DNA of 64,000 nucleotides from Chrysomallon squamiferum (taxonomy: Eukaryota; Mollusca; Gastropoda; Neomphalida; Peltospiridae), in contig CM022671.1 in assembly GCA_012295275.1 (NCBI GenBank), forward strand, positions 3,177,565 to 3,241,564. Reading direction: 5' to 3'. The translations under genes were made by a program, and so were the position numbers. Shown here piece by piece: positions 1 to 13,563 of the stretch (its first letter is position 1; every line of letters starts with the position of its first letter). The notes under the pieces were generated by a model. The model made no database searches and was not told the origin of the DNA. It saw only the letters and a program-made list of their open reading frames with translations.

Positions 1-58
1 TATTTTAATGGTATTGTTGTCAGTGTATGTTCTAATGTACGTGAGTGTGTCATTTCAG

Positions 59-2018
59 ACTTCAATTAACCTTGGACTCAAACACAACAGTTTCTATGAC
101 AGCACTGATGATGATTCAAGTTCCTCTGACGATGATGATGAAGATGACGAAACTAAAAAGGAGAAAATGAAGAAAGGAAAGGTTATCAAAGAAGCTTTCC
201 TCATGAAGAAGGTATCAACAGCATTCTGTTTCATAACAGTGATTATAACTGCCGAAGAACATCACTAGTTCTGTTAGATATATAGCACATCTTCCAATGT
301 AATTAAATATACCCCAGCCCCTCTACTGAACATACATATATTTTTCTTTGAAATATTTCTGTTGTTTATATATATATATATATATTAATACATATATAAA
401 ACAAAATTTATTTTTATTTATATATTTTTTTTTTTTTTTTTTTTTACACAAGTGACTGATGGAACTTGATGTTATTAATTATTATTAAGTGGTGTTGTTG
501 ATATATTAATAATGTATAACTTAACATGTAATTTTAGAGGAATTTACGTAAAGGTTGGCATGTGGTGAAGGCGTGGCTCAGAGAAAAACCAGCACACTTG
601 CAGTACCAGAAAGCTTCGTATGTATCGGTAAGTTTTAAATCAGCTTGTGTTGTGGGTTAAGTTCTTTTATAGAAAGTTTCTGTATCATGAGTCCCTTTAA
701 AGTTTCACACAAACATTTTTAATTCTTAATTTTTTTTAACTTATATTTTTATTTATTGTTTTATTTATTGTTTTTTTTGATGACTGGAAAAATGCAATGT
801 ATTTAAACCTTAAAAGTTTTGACTATATTGTTTTTTTTTTTTAGTCTTGATTTTAGATGTATCTGTGGAAGAGTTGGTTCATTAGAAGTAAAATTTATTT
901 ATTTCATTTTCTAAATTTATTTATTTATTATTAAAGTTTATTACTATATTTTTTTATTTCATTTTCTATGTTTATTTATTTATTTTTATTCATAAAGTTT
1001 ATTTTTAGCTTTTTATTTATTTGTTTTTATTTTTTTTTTTTTATCTGTTTTCATTTTGTCATGGCAGGGTTGTGAGGACCAAATAAAGACCAAACAGATT
1101 TGTTTAGAAAACAGTACCATCACAGAACAAGTGAAACCTGCAACTACAAGTAAAGGTAATTATAATATGTAGTATAGTAAGCAGCTTTTTAAACTCAAAA
1201 AAGGAAAACAAATCTTTATCAAATTGTATTTTATATAATCAATAAATAAAAATTAAATTTATATATGAATGAAAAAAGTAATATAATAAACTGAATGTTA
1301 CAAGTATGCATTTTTAATTTTAATTTTTATCTATCACTTTATGAAAAGCATTTTTATTTTTATTTTTTTTTTTTTAAGATAATTTTAATGTGTTAATTAA
1401 CAAGGATTGAATAAAAATAATCAATAATTTTAACTGGATAAGACTTATTGTCATTTAGTATTATAGAAAGAAAACAAAACAAATAAATAACAAAAATTAT
1501 TTAGCTGAGAAAACTTTTGATATGACTGATACAATTCTCACTGTTGGTGATTAGCAAAAATGAGAGACATTTTTATATTTGTTTTCTGGGCTGGTTGTGT
1601 AGAGATGTTAGATGTGTGGTTAGATTGCTGGTCTGAGGTGTGACTGGTAGTAAGATCAGTTCTCATCAGGACTTCTTTTAGACTAGTTTTCTCTGCAACT
1701 ACAGCTCCATGAATTGTTTTTTAAATGCTTTCCTATCCATGGAAAAAATAAAATAACTGATGTCTTTTTGGTTTTTTAAATAATATATTTGCAGTCTCAA
1801 CATTATATGATTTACTTTAATGATGAGAACAGAATAATTAAGTGTTGATAAATAAAACATTTTTTCTGTCAGGGCTAGGGATGAAGTGTAAGACAGCGAG
1901 GTATCGTTTGTGTATTCGTGACAAGAGAGGGAAGTGTATCACCTTTCAAACCCGGGACGACCAGGAAAAGTGTGAGTGGCTCACTGAGTTGAAACATCTC
2001 AGCTCCACAGACAAGTAG
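59..2018 (+). CDS. PH-domain protein, C-terminal part (5' end outside window)
   Basis: Four coding exons: 59-211, 538-627, 1068-1155 and 1873-2018 (stop TAG 2016-2018), each bounded by AG/GT with matching phases (0, 0, 1). The first follows a CATTTCAG acceptor, so the protein begins upstream of the window. The visible 158 residues start with an acidic Asp/Ser run (TDDDSSSSDDDDEDDE) followed by a Lys-rich patch. A pleckstrin-homology fold then ends close to the C-terminus: strand 1 KEAFLMKK, strand 2 GWHVVKAWLREKPAHLQYQK, mid-domain KQICLENSTI, and the C-terminal helix around the diagnostic Trp in EKCEWLTELKHL. PH domains usually bind phosphoinositides or protein partners at membranes. The parent family cannot be named from this fragment. 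The PH call is from strand pattern and the helix Trp, without a profile search. Confidence 0.7.
1594..1680 (+). repeat. tRNA-derived SINE remnant (putative)
   Basis: Lies in the last intron of the PH-domain gene. It has an A-box-like segment (GATGTGTGGTTAGAT, about 1611-1625) and a B-box-like segment (AAGATCAGTTCTC, about 1652-1664) at tRNA-like spacing, with tRNA-like intervening sequence (GCTGGTCTGAG). The match to Pol III promoter boxes is imperfect, so this would be a degraded copy. The same box order appears near 3193 and 25203. Confidence 0.4.
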
Positions 2019-2215
2019 TAAAACATTTCAACAACAAGCAGAAAAAACATTTCTTCAACATTTCAACAATAAGCAGAAAAACATTTATCAACATTTCAAC
2101 AATAAGCAGAAAAAAAACATTTCTTCAACTTTTCGACAATAAGTAGAAAAACATTTCTTCAACTTTTCAACAATAAGCAGAAAAAGATTTCGTCAGCATC
2201 TCAAAAAGTAGGACA
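2019..2215 (+). repeat. Minisatellite in the 3' UTR of the PH-domain gene
   Basis: It starts directly after the stop codon. About five imperfect copies of a 33-37 bp unit follow one another, each with the core ACAATAAGCAGAAA and an ACATTTCTTCAAC segment. Copies differ by point changes and A-run length. Confidence 0.8.
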
Positions 2216-2236
2216 TTTTTGCCTGATCAGCAACAA

Positions 2237-2242
2237 AATAAA
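2237..2242 (+). terminator. Candidate polyadenylation signal AATAAA for the PH-domain gene
   Basis: First canonical AATAAA after the stop codon, about 220 nt downstream and just past the 3' UTR minisatellite. In DNA this AT-rich the hexamer is common by chance, so a longer 3' UTR is possible. Confidence 0.35.
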
Positions 2243-3184
2243 ACACATTTGTTCATTGTTAACAACAAATAACCATTTCATCCACATCACAGCAAATAAT
2301 CTTTATTTCATTTTTTTCATTCTTTTATACTTAACTATTTTTTAACACTTTTTTCTTCAAAGTCTTTAATACTTTTTTAAAATATTTATATTGTCTACTT
2401 TTCAAATGTATTTAATAAGCTTTGTAAATATCTAGGAAGATGATTTTTAATTAATGGCAGCTGTAAACTATTTGCCTTAATTTAATCTTTCTCTTTACAA
2501 ATTCAGACATGTTTCTAAGGTGCTCCCACACCTGTGAATTTACAAGCTGTCTAACACAGTGACACCTAGTAAATAATGAAAAATGTTTTTCTACTCATAA
2601 CTTTTACAAAGGTCACTAAATGAAAAAATATATATTCATTTATAACTGTTTTTATAAATTTTTAAAATTGTTTTATAAAGGTGGTGGGGGTTTTAATAAA
2701 TGTACTAACTAGTCAATAACTCTATATTTATATGAAAAGGGTGTTCCATAAATCAGAAATATACTGAATTGTTATTTTTATTTGAATTGTTTTCTTATTT
2801 AATTACGCCTTGTATTATGAAGTGATTTACACATTCATCATTATTATTAAGTGGGCCTTTTTGGGTAATTTATTTATTGGGAACAACACTTGTTCAATAA
2901 ATCTACCTCAAAATTTATTTATAATAATGATGAATGTCAAATTAATTTTTTTTTTAGATTTATGTCATCAGCATGGTGAATTCTATTTAAGATTTGCAAC
3001 TTATGGGACACCCTCTATACTTAATAATAACAGCTTTTCTATTTATTGTTAACAAATACTTTTAGTAGATATGCTACACCTTATTACACAATGTAAAAAT
3101 TAGTCTACACTTTGTTATATAATAATGTAGGTATTAATAATATTACACTGATGTTAAATACAGGATGTTTATAAATGGTGTTGA

Positions 3185-3262
3185 AAGATCAATAGCTCAG
3201 TGATTACAACACAACACTCAGGTATAACAGGTCATAGGATTGATCCTCTTCTATGTCAGTAG
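3185..3262 (+). repeat. tRNA-derived SINE remnant (putative)
   Basis: TAGCTCAGTGATTAC (3193-3207) is close to a tRNA A box, and AGGATTGATCCTC (3236-3248) is close to a B box, at tRNA-like spacing. It does not fold as a complete tRNA by eye. A degraded Pol III SINE head is the best reading. Confidence 0.5.
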
Positions 3263-6200
3263 AGGACCATTTTCTCTTTAATGATAATAATCATTTATTA
3301 CTAAAGTTATGTGCTTTTATAGGAAAGTTCAAATACAAAGTACCTTGAGGTTTATCACTGAGTAAACCTTAGCAATACAGCATCAGGTTTTATTTCTAGT
3401 ATCATTGATATGGACTAATGAAAAATGTCATATGATGTATAGTAGATTGTGTTACAGTATTGTGACAATTAAAGTGTCACTTTGCATTCAGGGGATGTAA
3501 AATTATGATAAAAGCCATTGCTAAAGATTACTCACTAAGTCAGTTGTTGAACAGTTCTGTAAAGATTGTAAACTGCAAAGCAATTAGAAGTTTGAACGAG
3601 TGTTTAATAACCTAAGTTGTACATCCTGTGTTTTTTTTTATATATACTATTGTTAAATAACAGTATATCTAGCATGTATTGTAAAATAAAACATAATGCA
3701 GAAATTATTATTTATAATGTGTAATGAAATATTAATTGTGCAATCTGAGTATAGTATAAAACTTTTTTTTTACTTTAGTGTTTTCATTTTTTTCATTTTT
3801 TTTAAAAATATTTCTTGTTTTAAAAGATATGGTTGATATTATTTAGGTTACATATTCATTACCTGAAATTACTGAAAACAGATCTGTTTTAAAATTTACA
3901 ATTTTTCTTTGTTTGGAAAAGTAAAATCTGTGTCTTGTAGCACACAGCTGAGCCCAGTTATTAAAAACTCTAATGAACAGACACACTGACCTAGATAAAT
4001 AATCACTGTAATTGTTTCACACATAAGAAAGGAAAAGATTAACTAAACTACCAGCATATATAAATTAAGATAAATGTTGTTTATATACAAAGAATATTTT
4101 ACATTTAACAGTATAGGTAGGGTTTTTGGTGGAGGATGGGAGGAATGGCTTTTCAGATTTAGAGTTGTTGTATAGTAGACCTGTATCTTTCATCTTACTA
4201 CATATGTTAAGGAAATCCTCACAGAAATCTAAAACACCAGCTTTGTACATATTGAAAACTGCATGTGTAAATATACTTTATTTAAAATGGCAGCTCATTA
4301 ATGTTCATTTATTGAATATTTATTGGATAGAATAGCGAATATTATTGTGTGATTGTGTAATCAATGCAGACAAAATATTTATTTATAACAGATGTTTCTA
4401 CTTGATATGAAATGTACATCATTTTAAACTTATATTTACTTGTGTATTGTCGTACTTCCATTGACATCTAGAATTTACATTCTGTAATCTTTACATTGAC
4501 GTTTGTGTGGAGTTGATTGAGAAAAGCATTCCACTGGTTGTGATAACAGAAAAGTTCATGTCATTAAAACCATTAGGCAATATAATGTGAATCATTTAAT
4601 TTGTTATATATACATGCCATATATACATGCCATTCCATTTATCTATATATATATATATATGTTCCTCATAATGTTCCGTATCTTCATTCAAATAAGAATA
4701 TTAATATGCAGCTTTTATGGTAGAAATAGCCTAAAAATATCAATTATGTTTCCAAATGATTTTTATCTTTGAGAAGACCAACATTTGTTAATACTTTAGT
4801 CACTCTTTCTTATCTACTTTCATGTTTAACATGTATCTGGTGATGAAAACAAATTGTCTGAGACATTTTATAAGATTGTTTTTTTTTTCAGATCAACCTT
4901 TGCTAATAATAAAATATGTTCAAAAAGATAAATTATTTACTATTATATCAGTCTGTCAGTTTCATTTAATTTATATTTCTGTTATAAGATGTAGAAACAG
5001 AAATACTTAGGCTTGTTATTTCATTATCATGCTTAATTATTAGCAAGATTGGTTTCAAAATAAATACAATCACTTATAGTTATTATATTATTTATACATG
5101 TTATTAGTGTTGCTACTGATGTGTTTGCTGTTGATTCAACTTATAGCACTTTGACAATTCTGAGTGTTCTGGTTATCTGTATTTCTTTTCTTATTATTAT
5201 ATTCTTTATTATCAAAAGTTTCTTCAAATTTTTATTAAAAATATTTTAATGTACCAAAATTCACCTAAATTTAATTAGTCTTTTGCCATGTTTCTCTATA
5301 TCAAAAAAAATGGTTTTTTATTTTACATTTTTAATATTTGCTTGATTGCATTTTTTTTGGTTTCATTTTTCTTTATTTTAATTTGTAGAATATAAGAATT
5401 ATATTAAATATTATATTATATTTCAATTTAATTTTTATAATCATTTTGTTATATTGTTGCAATAGTTTTGTTTTTCGATAATCCACAAAATACAGTTATC
5501 TGTTTTGTTTATTCTAGTCATTTTCACATCTGAGTTGATAAATAATTATAATTATTAACGCATGTGTGCAATAAGTTGCTTGTCCCTCCCAACATTTACT
5601 TCAGATGTAACATGTCACACATTTCTAACAGTTGACTAGGTTACATCTACCTCTCAATGTAACTGTTTTATTATCATTATTTATTTTAATTAATGATTAA
5701 AAAGTATATCAAAATTGAAGTCACATTGTTTTGTTTTCTTTGTGGTAAATATTTACAATTTGTAGCATTACAGAAATCTAGAAATCCAGAGAGGAAATTG
5801 TTACTGATGATAAATTCTCATTGGGAAACACACACACATATCTCTTAATTGAAATGGATGTTATTATGATTGACAAATGATAACTGAACATCACACTGGA
5901 CTATATAATAACATACAAAAGACAATTTAGTGTACTGTGAACACTAAAATGGTTATTTTGGATAAAAAGAAAACAAAAGTTTTGTAGTCATGAAGCTGCT
6001 AAAGAGATCAACCAAAGAGTTAGTCTTCTCCTTGTATACAATGTTAAATGTTAAATAGAAAACAGACACGGTGTTTCAATGTGGTAATGTTTTATGTATG
6101 TGAGTCTGACAATGCACATCAAAACACAATGCACATTATGCTACTTGTGTAAAAAGAAAAACTGAAAAGGTTCTGTGACACATCTCTGCCGAGATGTTTC

Positions 6201-6526
6201 ATTCAACAGTCATATACAAAATACTTCATTCGCAGTACAACCAGCTGTACAGTTCATGTAAAAATTGCATGCATAAAAAAAATAGTTAAAACAATATCTA
6301 ATGAATGACAGGCATTTTTTTTTTTTGTCTGAGGCAATTTTTTTTAAATAAGGCTTAAACCAAAATTTAAAAAATTATAAAGAAACTATAAATTAAATTT
6401 AGTAAAAAGAACAAAATGCAAAAAATCTCAATTTCTGAAAATTAAGAGCATAAAAAATATACCTATTATTAAAAAATATTATTTCAGTGTTTGTATATGT
6501 GTATGCAGGTAGGTAGGTAGGTATGA

Positions 6527-6528
<2 letters not shown>

Positions 6529-6584
<56 letters not shown>
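6529..6584. repeat. (GT)n microsatellite, about 56 bp
   Basis: Uninterrupted GT dinucleotides, preceded by a short run of (AGGT) tetranucleotides at about 6508-6522. Intergenic. Confidence 0.95.
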
Positions 6585-6585
<1 letters not shown>

Positions 6586-7194
6586 GTGTCTATGCACTTA
6601 TGTATGTATGTACATCTAATGAGAAATGAATATTTTGTGATTAGACTGCTAATAAATCATATTAAAAATTACAGGCTGTCAGTTAAACAGACTTGAATTT
6701 ACAGTATTATATCTGGATGTTGATTATTTAAAATAAAACAGAATAAGCTGTTCTAACATTAACTGTTAACAAGCAGTTGATACTATAGATATTTTTAATA
6801 CTTAAAATCATATTGTGAATATTACTGTAGTCTAAATAGAAATGTAGAAATTTATATAGTGAAGTAAAAAAAAAAATGAAGATGTAACTAATTATTTAAA
6901 CAGAAAATTAAAAAATTAAATGAAAGGTCATGGAAGTAAAAACAAAACTTATTCTTTACAACACACAAATGTATCAGTATGGTAATGACACAAAATGTAT
7001 AATGAAGTTTTAAAATGTTCTAACTTTTAGCAAGCAGACGGTAAAAATGTATAAAGTTTATCATTATAAAAACATTTTACATATATTTTTTTTTTGTACA
7101 TACATTGTGCTGCAGAATCAGATTTTCTTTTAAATTAAAAATGAAAATGCAAAACATGAAAAATACATCGACCAACAAACACAAATTCAGTACA

Positions 7195-7660
7195 AAAAAA
7201 AATGATAATTTTAAATACTTCCTAGAAAACATGTTCTAGATTACAATTTTGAATATTTCCTAAAAAAAAATTCAAGAATATATGATTTTAAATATTTCCT
7301 AGAAAACACATTCTAGATGACATGATTTTATATATTTCCTTAAAAAAAAAAACATTCTGGATTACATTATTTTAAACATTTCCTAGAAAACAAGTTCTAG
7401 ATGACTTGATTTTTAATATTCTACAAAATGTTATTTTAAACATTGGTAGAATTTTTTTTTAAATAATTTCTGAAAATGCCATAGATGCCATGATTTTAGA
7501 AATACTCTATAAATAATGTTCTAAATATGATTTTAAAAACATTCTATGAAAAATGTTCTAGCTAATATGATTTTAAGAACATTATAGAATAAGATCTGAT
7601 TTGTTTTAAAACAAAATTCTTTAAAACATATTCTGCTTGTCAAGATTTTAAAAACATGGG
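7195..7660. repeat. Degenerate tandem repeat, unit about 55 bp
   Basis: Copies of a unit containing GATTTTAAATATTTCC, a short A-rich linker, and ACATTCTAGATGACAT recur about eight times with decay. The left half (7200-7440) is clearest and the right half drifts. Intergenic, possibly in a long phosphatase 3' UTR. Confidence 0.65.
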
Positions 7661-8112
7661 AAATCTCTCTTGATTCGTTGTGATGTAGAAAATATCCTAT
7701 TTTCTGATTACATAGAACTGCTGGACTGGTTACGTCTGTTGTTGTTTTTGTTTGTTTAAAAAAAAAATAATTATAATTAGTATTTTTTATATTATATTAT
7801 ATACACATTCAGTTTCTGTTATGTTTTGTTCACTTTATATGAAAAAAGATTTCTATTATAAAATGGTTTTGTTTAATACAGTATTCATTTTCACCAAGAA
7901 GTGATTCATGGTTTTTCTCTTGTACGTTTTTATGAAGGTATTTACAATTTTCAGAGATTACATTTCACCACTTTCTTACTATTAAAATCTCAATATATAA
8001 ACAAGGAGGTTAAATAAACGAAAAATTTAATTAAGTTTTAAATTTCTTCTTTCAAAATAGCATAAAGTGGTAGAATTAAAGTGAAAAAATTTATTTAAAC
8101 TATTTTTACACA

Positions 8113-8113
<1 letters not shown>

Positions 8114-8152
<39 letters not shown>
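8114..8152. repeat. Homopolymer A run, about 39 bp
   Basis: A single uninterrupted A tract. It may be the tail of an old retroposed element on the plus strand, but no element body can be recognised upstream. Confidence 0.9.
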
Positions 8153-8155
<3 letters not shown>

Positions 8156-8583
8156 AATAATGTTAAACAATTAATTTCTAATGCTGCAATTATACCTAAA
8201 CAAATATTAAAACATGTTTGAAACGTTTTGAAATATCAAAATAGGAAAAAAAATATTATTAATTACCTATGGATCTATACTTTGTAAAATACACAATAAT
8301 GTTTATTATAAAATATCTCAAATATCTAATCTCTAGTTATATTATGTGTAATATCTTATAATATCATGAACTGCTTAAGATAAACAAAAACACTGATAAT
8401 GCAGCAAGAATGTAACACTGAACAAGTATTGCAGTTATTACATGTTTAATAAGCACCATTGTACTGTGATGTGAATTCGGACAACATTTGACAACACAAG
8501 CTAATACAAATCAAACTAAACATATGCTGGTATCTGTAATAGTTTCTCCATAATCTGATGATAACTGCTCTAACAGAAGATGA

Positions 8584-8655
<72 letters not shown>
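8584..8655. repeat. (AC)n microsatellite, about 72 bp
   Basis: Uninterrupted AC dinucleotides followed by a weaker AC-rich shoulder to about 8790. It creates long Cys-Val frames on the minus strand that are not genes. Confidence 0.95.
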
Positions 8656-8658
<3 letters not shown>

Positions 8659-10554
8659 TCACGCTTGCAAAATAATGACATACTAACAGGCACACACAAA
8701 CACACAATCACATACATAAATGCATATACACACTCAATCATAGACATAAATGCATGTACATATAATGACATACAAACATAAATGCACAGATAAAGCCATA
8801 CTGGTACTAAAGAAAAATGACATTCTATACATTCAACATTTGTATGAAAATTATAAATTTTGCATTTTAGTGAACTGCTAATGAAACAAATACAACATTA
8901 CTATACAAAAATAGCTTCTCTGTTCTCTTACAAATACCAGTTTTTCTTTCATAAAAAAACACATTAATTTCTTACACCCTGAACATTACAGAAATTTGGC
9001 AATATTTGATTTGGGCTGAAAAACAAACAAAATTATAAGAACAAAATACTGTTTTGAATGCTTAGGACATTACCTGAAAATCTGGAAAACTTGGCAAAAA
9101 TTACCCAACCTCATATATACAAATGTAAACAACCTTCTAATCAAAATTCCACCCTAACTAATTTAAATAACTTGTTAAATGAAAAAGCAATATGATATTT
9201 TTTTATTGGACTTAAAAAAAGAAAGTTATATTATAACACAAAATAATCTGATTTGTCTAGGAATCTCTTTCAAAAACTGAACTGTAGCCTAAGAAAAAGG
9301 CACAATAGAAGACAAATAATAACAACCTACTCACAACCTACATCTACACTTGTGCATTAAAAGGTAAAAACATACAGCAAATTGCATGCAAGTATCATAA
9401 GACACAATGAATTCTTTTTAAAAACAAATTCAAACTAAATTTTGTTTATTTTATTAATGATATGAAAGGTTTTACTGAAATATGCACTTCTTTAAACAAA
9501 CATGATCCTCAAATAGTGGTAAATTAATATATAATAATAATACTTCATTAAACTGGCAACTATATATTTTATCAAAATTATGACTTCCCATTTTTATGTT
9601 TTTTAAATGTGTTTTTATTTAAGCTTTCAGTTTTCAATTTATAAATTTTACTTGCAAGTATAAATTTATTTCAAAAATTTTAAGTTTCATATCTAATAAA
9701 ACTAAATAAATAAAAAAGTCAGTATTACTAGTTGTGCTCAGCTAATGTTTTCTCTGAGATGCAGTGTTACACATCATAATATTAAGTACCATTATTATTC
9801 TACTGAAATCAACAGAGTTCTGTCCTAGTTAGATTATCCAACATATTTGTAATCTCAAATAAATAGAAGATATAGAAATACATGTAAGTCAAAATACAAA
9901 ATTATATTTACAATACTCAGTAAGCTGAAATAAATAAAAGAAATGCACTGACTGGTTAACCTGTTTCTGAAAATGTACAACAGCAGACGGCAGCATGTTT
10001 CAATTTGAAAATATCTACATTAACAAATGGTATCACATTTTCTTCCAAGAAATAAATAATTGAAATAACTGAAACATTTTGTATAATGGAGTTTTAGAAA
10101 ACCAGATCTTTTTTTTTTCTCTCACTGATAAAAACACACTCGTCAAAACATGTGTAACAAAATTTAATTAATAATATTTTTCAGAAGCTCATGGGTTTTG
10201 GTTTTTTTTTTAAATGTTAACAACATGAAAATAAATTAATCTGAACAAATCTGAACTGTAAACTTTATGGGCAGCATTAACAACAACCACCAAAAACTTT
10301 ATGAAATAAAAGTATTTCAGCTTCATACCAGTTCTAATACCACTTCACATTGGTCTGACTATGGCAAAGGTTATGACACACCATACATATTTCTCATCAA
10401 TTTGCTTTGCTCTAAATCCACAAATATATACAGACATGTGGCTTGACCAACATCATTTATTATTACTGTGTTTTGTCAACAGAATTGTTTCTATTAGGAT
10501 AAGTTTTGATCATGTGGAGTCAACACTGCAAAATTGTTTAACACACTGTTTGTG

Positions 10555-10990
10555 TAATGAATTAACCATATTACTTATATAACAGTTTAATCATTTAACA
10601 TGATTAATGTAAATATTTATGCAACAATTTAACAGATGTGTAATCATTGAATATTATTTATGTTGTTATTTATAAACTCTTTATGTTATGAATTAACATA
10701 ATTTGTATAATCATTTAACACATTTTTGTAATTACTTTGCAAAATTAATATAATAAATTAACAGCGATTTAGGACACCAGTTAACATTCAGGTTTTAACA
10801 CTATTTAACCAGCTAACATTATCTGTGTAAACTTTAACACATTTTATGTAATCAATTAACATTATGTAACATTTTAACACTGTGTAACTGAACATTATTT
10901 ATGTAAGGGTTTAACATTATTTATGTAATCAGTGAAAGTTATAAAATAAGAAAGAATTTGACATCATTTAATATTATTTATGTAATAATT
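10555..10990. repeat. Degenerate AT-rich satellite-like tract
   Basis: Short diverged units built on ATTTAACATTATTTATGTAA recur every 25-40 bp through the tract. The order is irregular and copies vary in length. Confidence 0.55.
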
Positions 10991-13563
10991 TAAAGGTTTA
11001 TGTAATACTTTCAAAACTTGGTTTGTAAAAATAAATGATTAAAACTACTCAGAGAGTGAATGCAAAATTTAGTTACCCTCTGTACATTTCAACTATCTGC
11101 TACAACGAACAATTCCATTGGATGGAGGTCTACACACACAACATAACCATGTAAATACACACAATACTTCACACATTACTGTACAATACTTGATATGTCC
11201 TCATTAGCCAATCAGATCAGCAATACTAACAAACTATTTGATTGGTTGTTACTATCCTGAGCTATGTAAAACATTGAGCTAATAAATATTTATGAGCAAG
11301 ATACCCAATCTGTTATGTGTTATATTCAAGACAGTTCTCCAATCTGTACAAAGTATTAAAGTTTAATTTAAATGTTTTGTTATTTTATTTTATTATATTA
11401 TTTTTTCATTTATTTTTCATTTTATTTTATTTTGTTTGTTTGTTTGTTTTTTTGTTGTTGTTTTTTGTATCTTAACTTGTTTTGGATTTTTCTTAATTTT
11501 TTGGTTATTTTTATGTGTTACTGTAATATATATTTTATCAAATATGAAAGTAAAAAAAATAAAATTTCTTAAAAGCAAGAAAAAAAAAAAAAATATTATA
11601 CACATATGTATAATGCATTAGCAAACTGTATAAAGATGTTTTTAAAAAATTAAAAATTCTATATAATATTTAAAAACAAACTGTAGAAATTAATAATAAT
11701 ATATATTTGATATATGCCCTCATTAAATTTTGTTTAAGATACATATATGCCCTCAATAAAATTCTTTCAAATGGATCTCCTTGCCTTGAATAAATGCAAA
11801 AGTCCCTTGCTACTATAATACTACAAATAAATTTAGAACAGTTTTCACAAAAGACATATAAATAAATTAAACATTTTTTAAATCTTTTAAATAGGCAAGA
11901 TGTGTATTTTGAGATTTTGATTTTTCTTCCTTTTCTTGTATCTATTAACAATTCTAACCAATAATACATCTATTAAGTGGTATAAAGAAATAGTCTTAAT
12001 GCATTTTTCAAATTTCCAAGTGACTGTTTTATTCGTAGAAGCCAATCTTTAATAATAATAAAATATGTTAAGAATAAAAAGCCTATGATATCATTCATAA
12101 CAGTTTAAGTAACAAGGCCAAAAATAGGAACGTTTTAAAAATTACAAATAAAGAACATAAAACAGCATGTCTAGTGTTTGTAATATTAATCTCAAACTTC
12201 ATTATTAACAAAGATTGAGAAACAAACAATCACATGGTAATAGAAAATGCAAGGAAAGCTATTTGGTAATACTCTCAATGAGTACTAAATGAAATACTGA
12301 TGCATGAACGATTCATATTAAAAATACACATAAAAAAACCCACTAACATTGATAAGAAATCTTTGACACTTAGATGATGACAGCATGAAAAGACAATACA
12401 AGATGATACAGTATAAAAAGAAACATGGACAACTGACTGTATGCTAAATTTACAATCACTAAATACTACATTTAAAAAATGTACATAATAAAATGCAAGA
12501 AAGATGTATGTACAGGCAATGACTAGCGGTTAGTATATCTCATAATATATAAATATTATTTTTATGCTTGATAAAAAAAGAAGTTAGAATTTTCTAATAT
12601 CCTTAAGCTTTCTTTTAAGCCAGAACAGTGTTCTTTAAAACGAAATCTTTCTTCTTGCAGCCAGAAGAAATCTCTGTTTTTGGTAGTACTTTTTGACGGA
12701 ACCTTCTGGAACTGTCTCCTTTTATAGTGGAATCAACTGGAACTATCTCTCTTCGTGGTACAACTTATACCTTTTGAAAAGGAAATTTCTATGATACTAG
12801 AAGAGTTGTCTTTTAATACTAAGATGCTTTCCTTTTAAACTAAAAATTCTCCTTCATTCAACAACTTGCTCCTTGCTCTTTTTTCTATACTGAAACTTTC
12901 TCCTTGATCTGGTACAGTCTGTGTTTTAACTGCAACTTCCTGCTTCACAAGCCGAACTAATTATTTCACTGTCAGACAAAAAGAATTTCAACTATCTTCA
13001 GAAAACAAATTTCCATTCCTTATTTCAGTTTGTTAATGAAAGTTTCTGACTTGCTGTCTCTAAGACTGTAAAAGAAGAACAGGTTTTACAACTTGGATAG
13101 AACTGCCAAGTTTATTTTCCTGTGTACAACAATGGAGCACCTGCCAGATCACAGACAGTTACTAATGTAATTCATCACGTCATGTAAACATGCTATCAAG
13201 TGTCTATGAGCAGCTCTAAAAGAAATGGTTCTGTATACATGGCATATCAAATAATACATGCATCTGATTAAATTCTAAATTTTGTAAAACAAAAAAAATT
13301 AAATAAATAATAATAATAAAGTAAATGAAATAACCTTTGACCATTTTAAAAGGTTGTCTTCTTCTTAATTATTTATATTTTCAGTGTTTTTCACTTTCTA
13401 CACTACACATCAAGTGCTGTCACACAACACGGACTAATCAAACATTTTGCATACAGTTGTTCTGATTTCTGTATTTTTAACAACAGTTGTCACAGGGTTT
13501 TTTTCTATTTTTGTCTTACACTTGTACTCTGGTTTACATCTTTCTACTCTACTGGTTTCTTCT

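Larger units (their letters stand above)
2243..13563. other. Gene-poor interval between convergent genes
   Basis: No reading frame here resembles a protein; all are short and driven by AT-rich or dinucleotide sequence. Part probably holds the 3' UTRs of the PH-domain gene (left) and the phosphatase gene (right, minus strand), since the two converge. The stretch 12600-13560 is compositionally richer, with diverged CT-rich repeats (variants of AACTTTCTCCTT), and reads best as phosphatase 3' UTR. Minisatellites, microsatellites and one SINE-like remnant are listed separately. Confidence 0.6.

Noticed and set aside
8446-8771. Cys-Val repeat frames on the minus strand
   Set aside because: They are the (AC)n microsatellite translated.
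11372-11621. Small hydrophobic Phe/Leu-rich frames
   Set aside because: They come from T-rich low-complexity sequence and have no conserved features.
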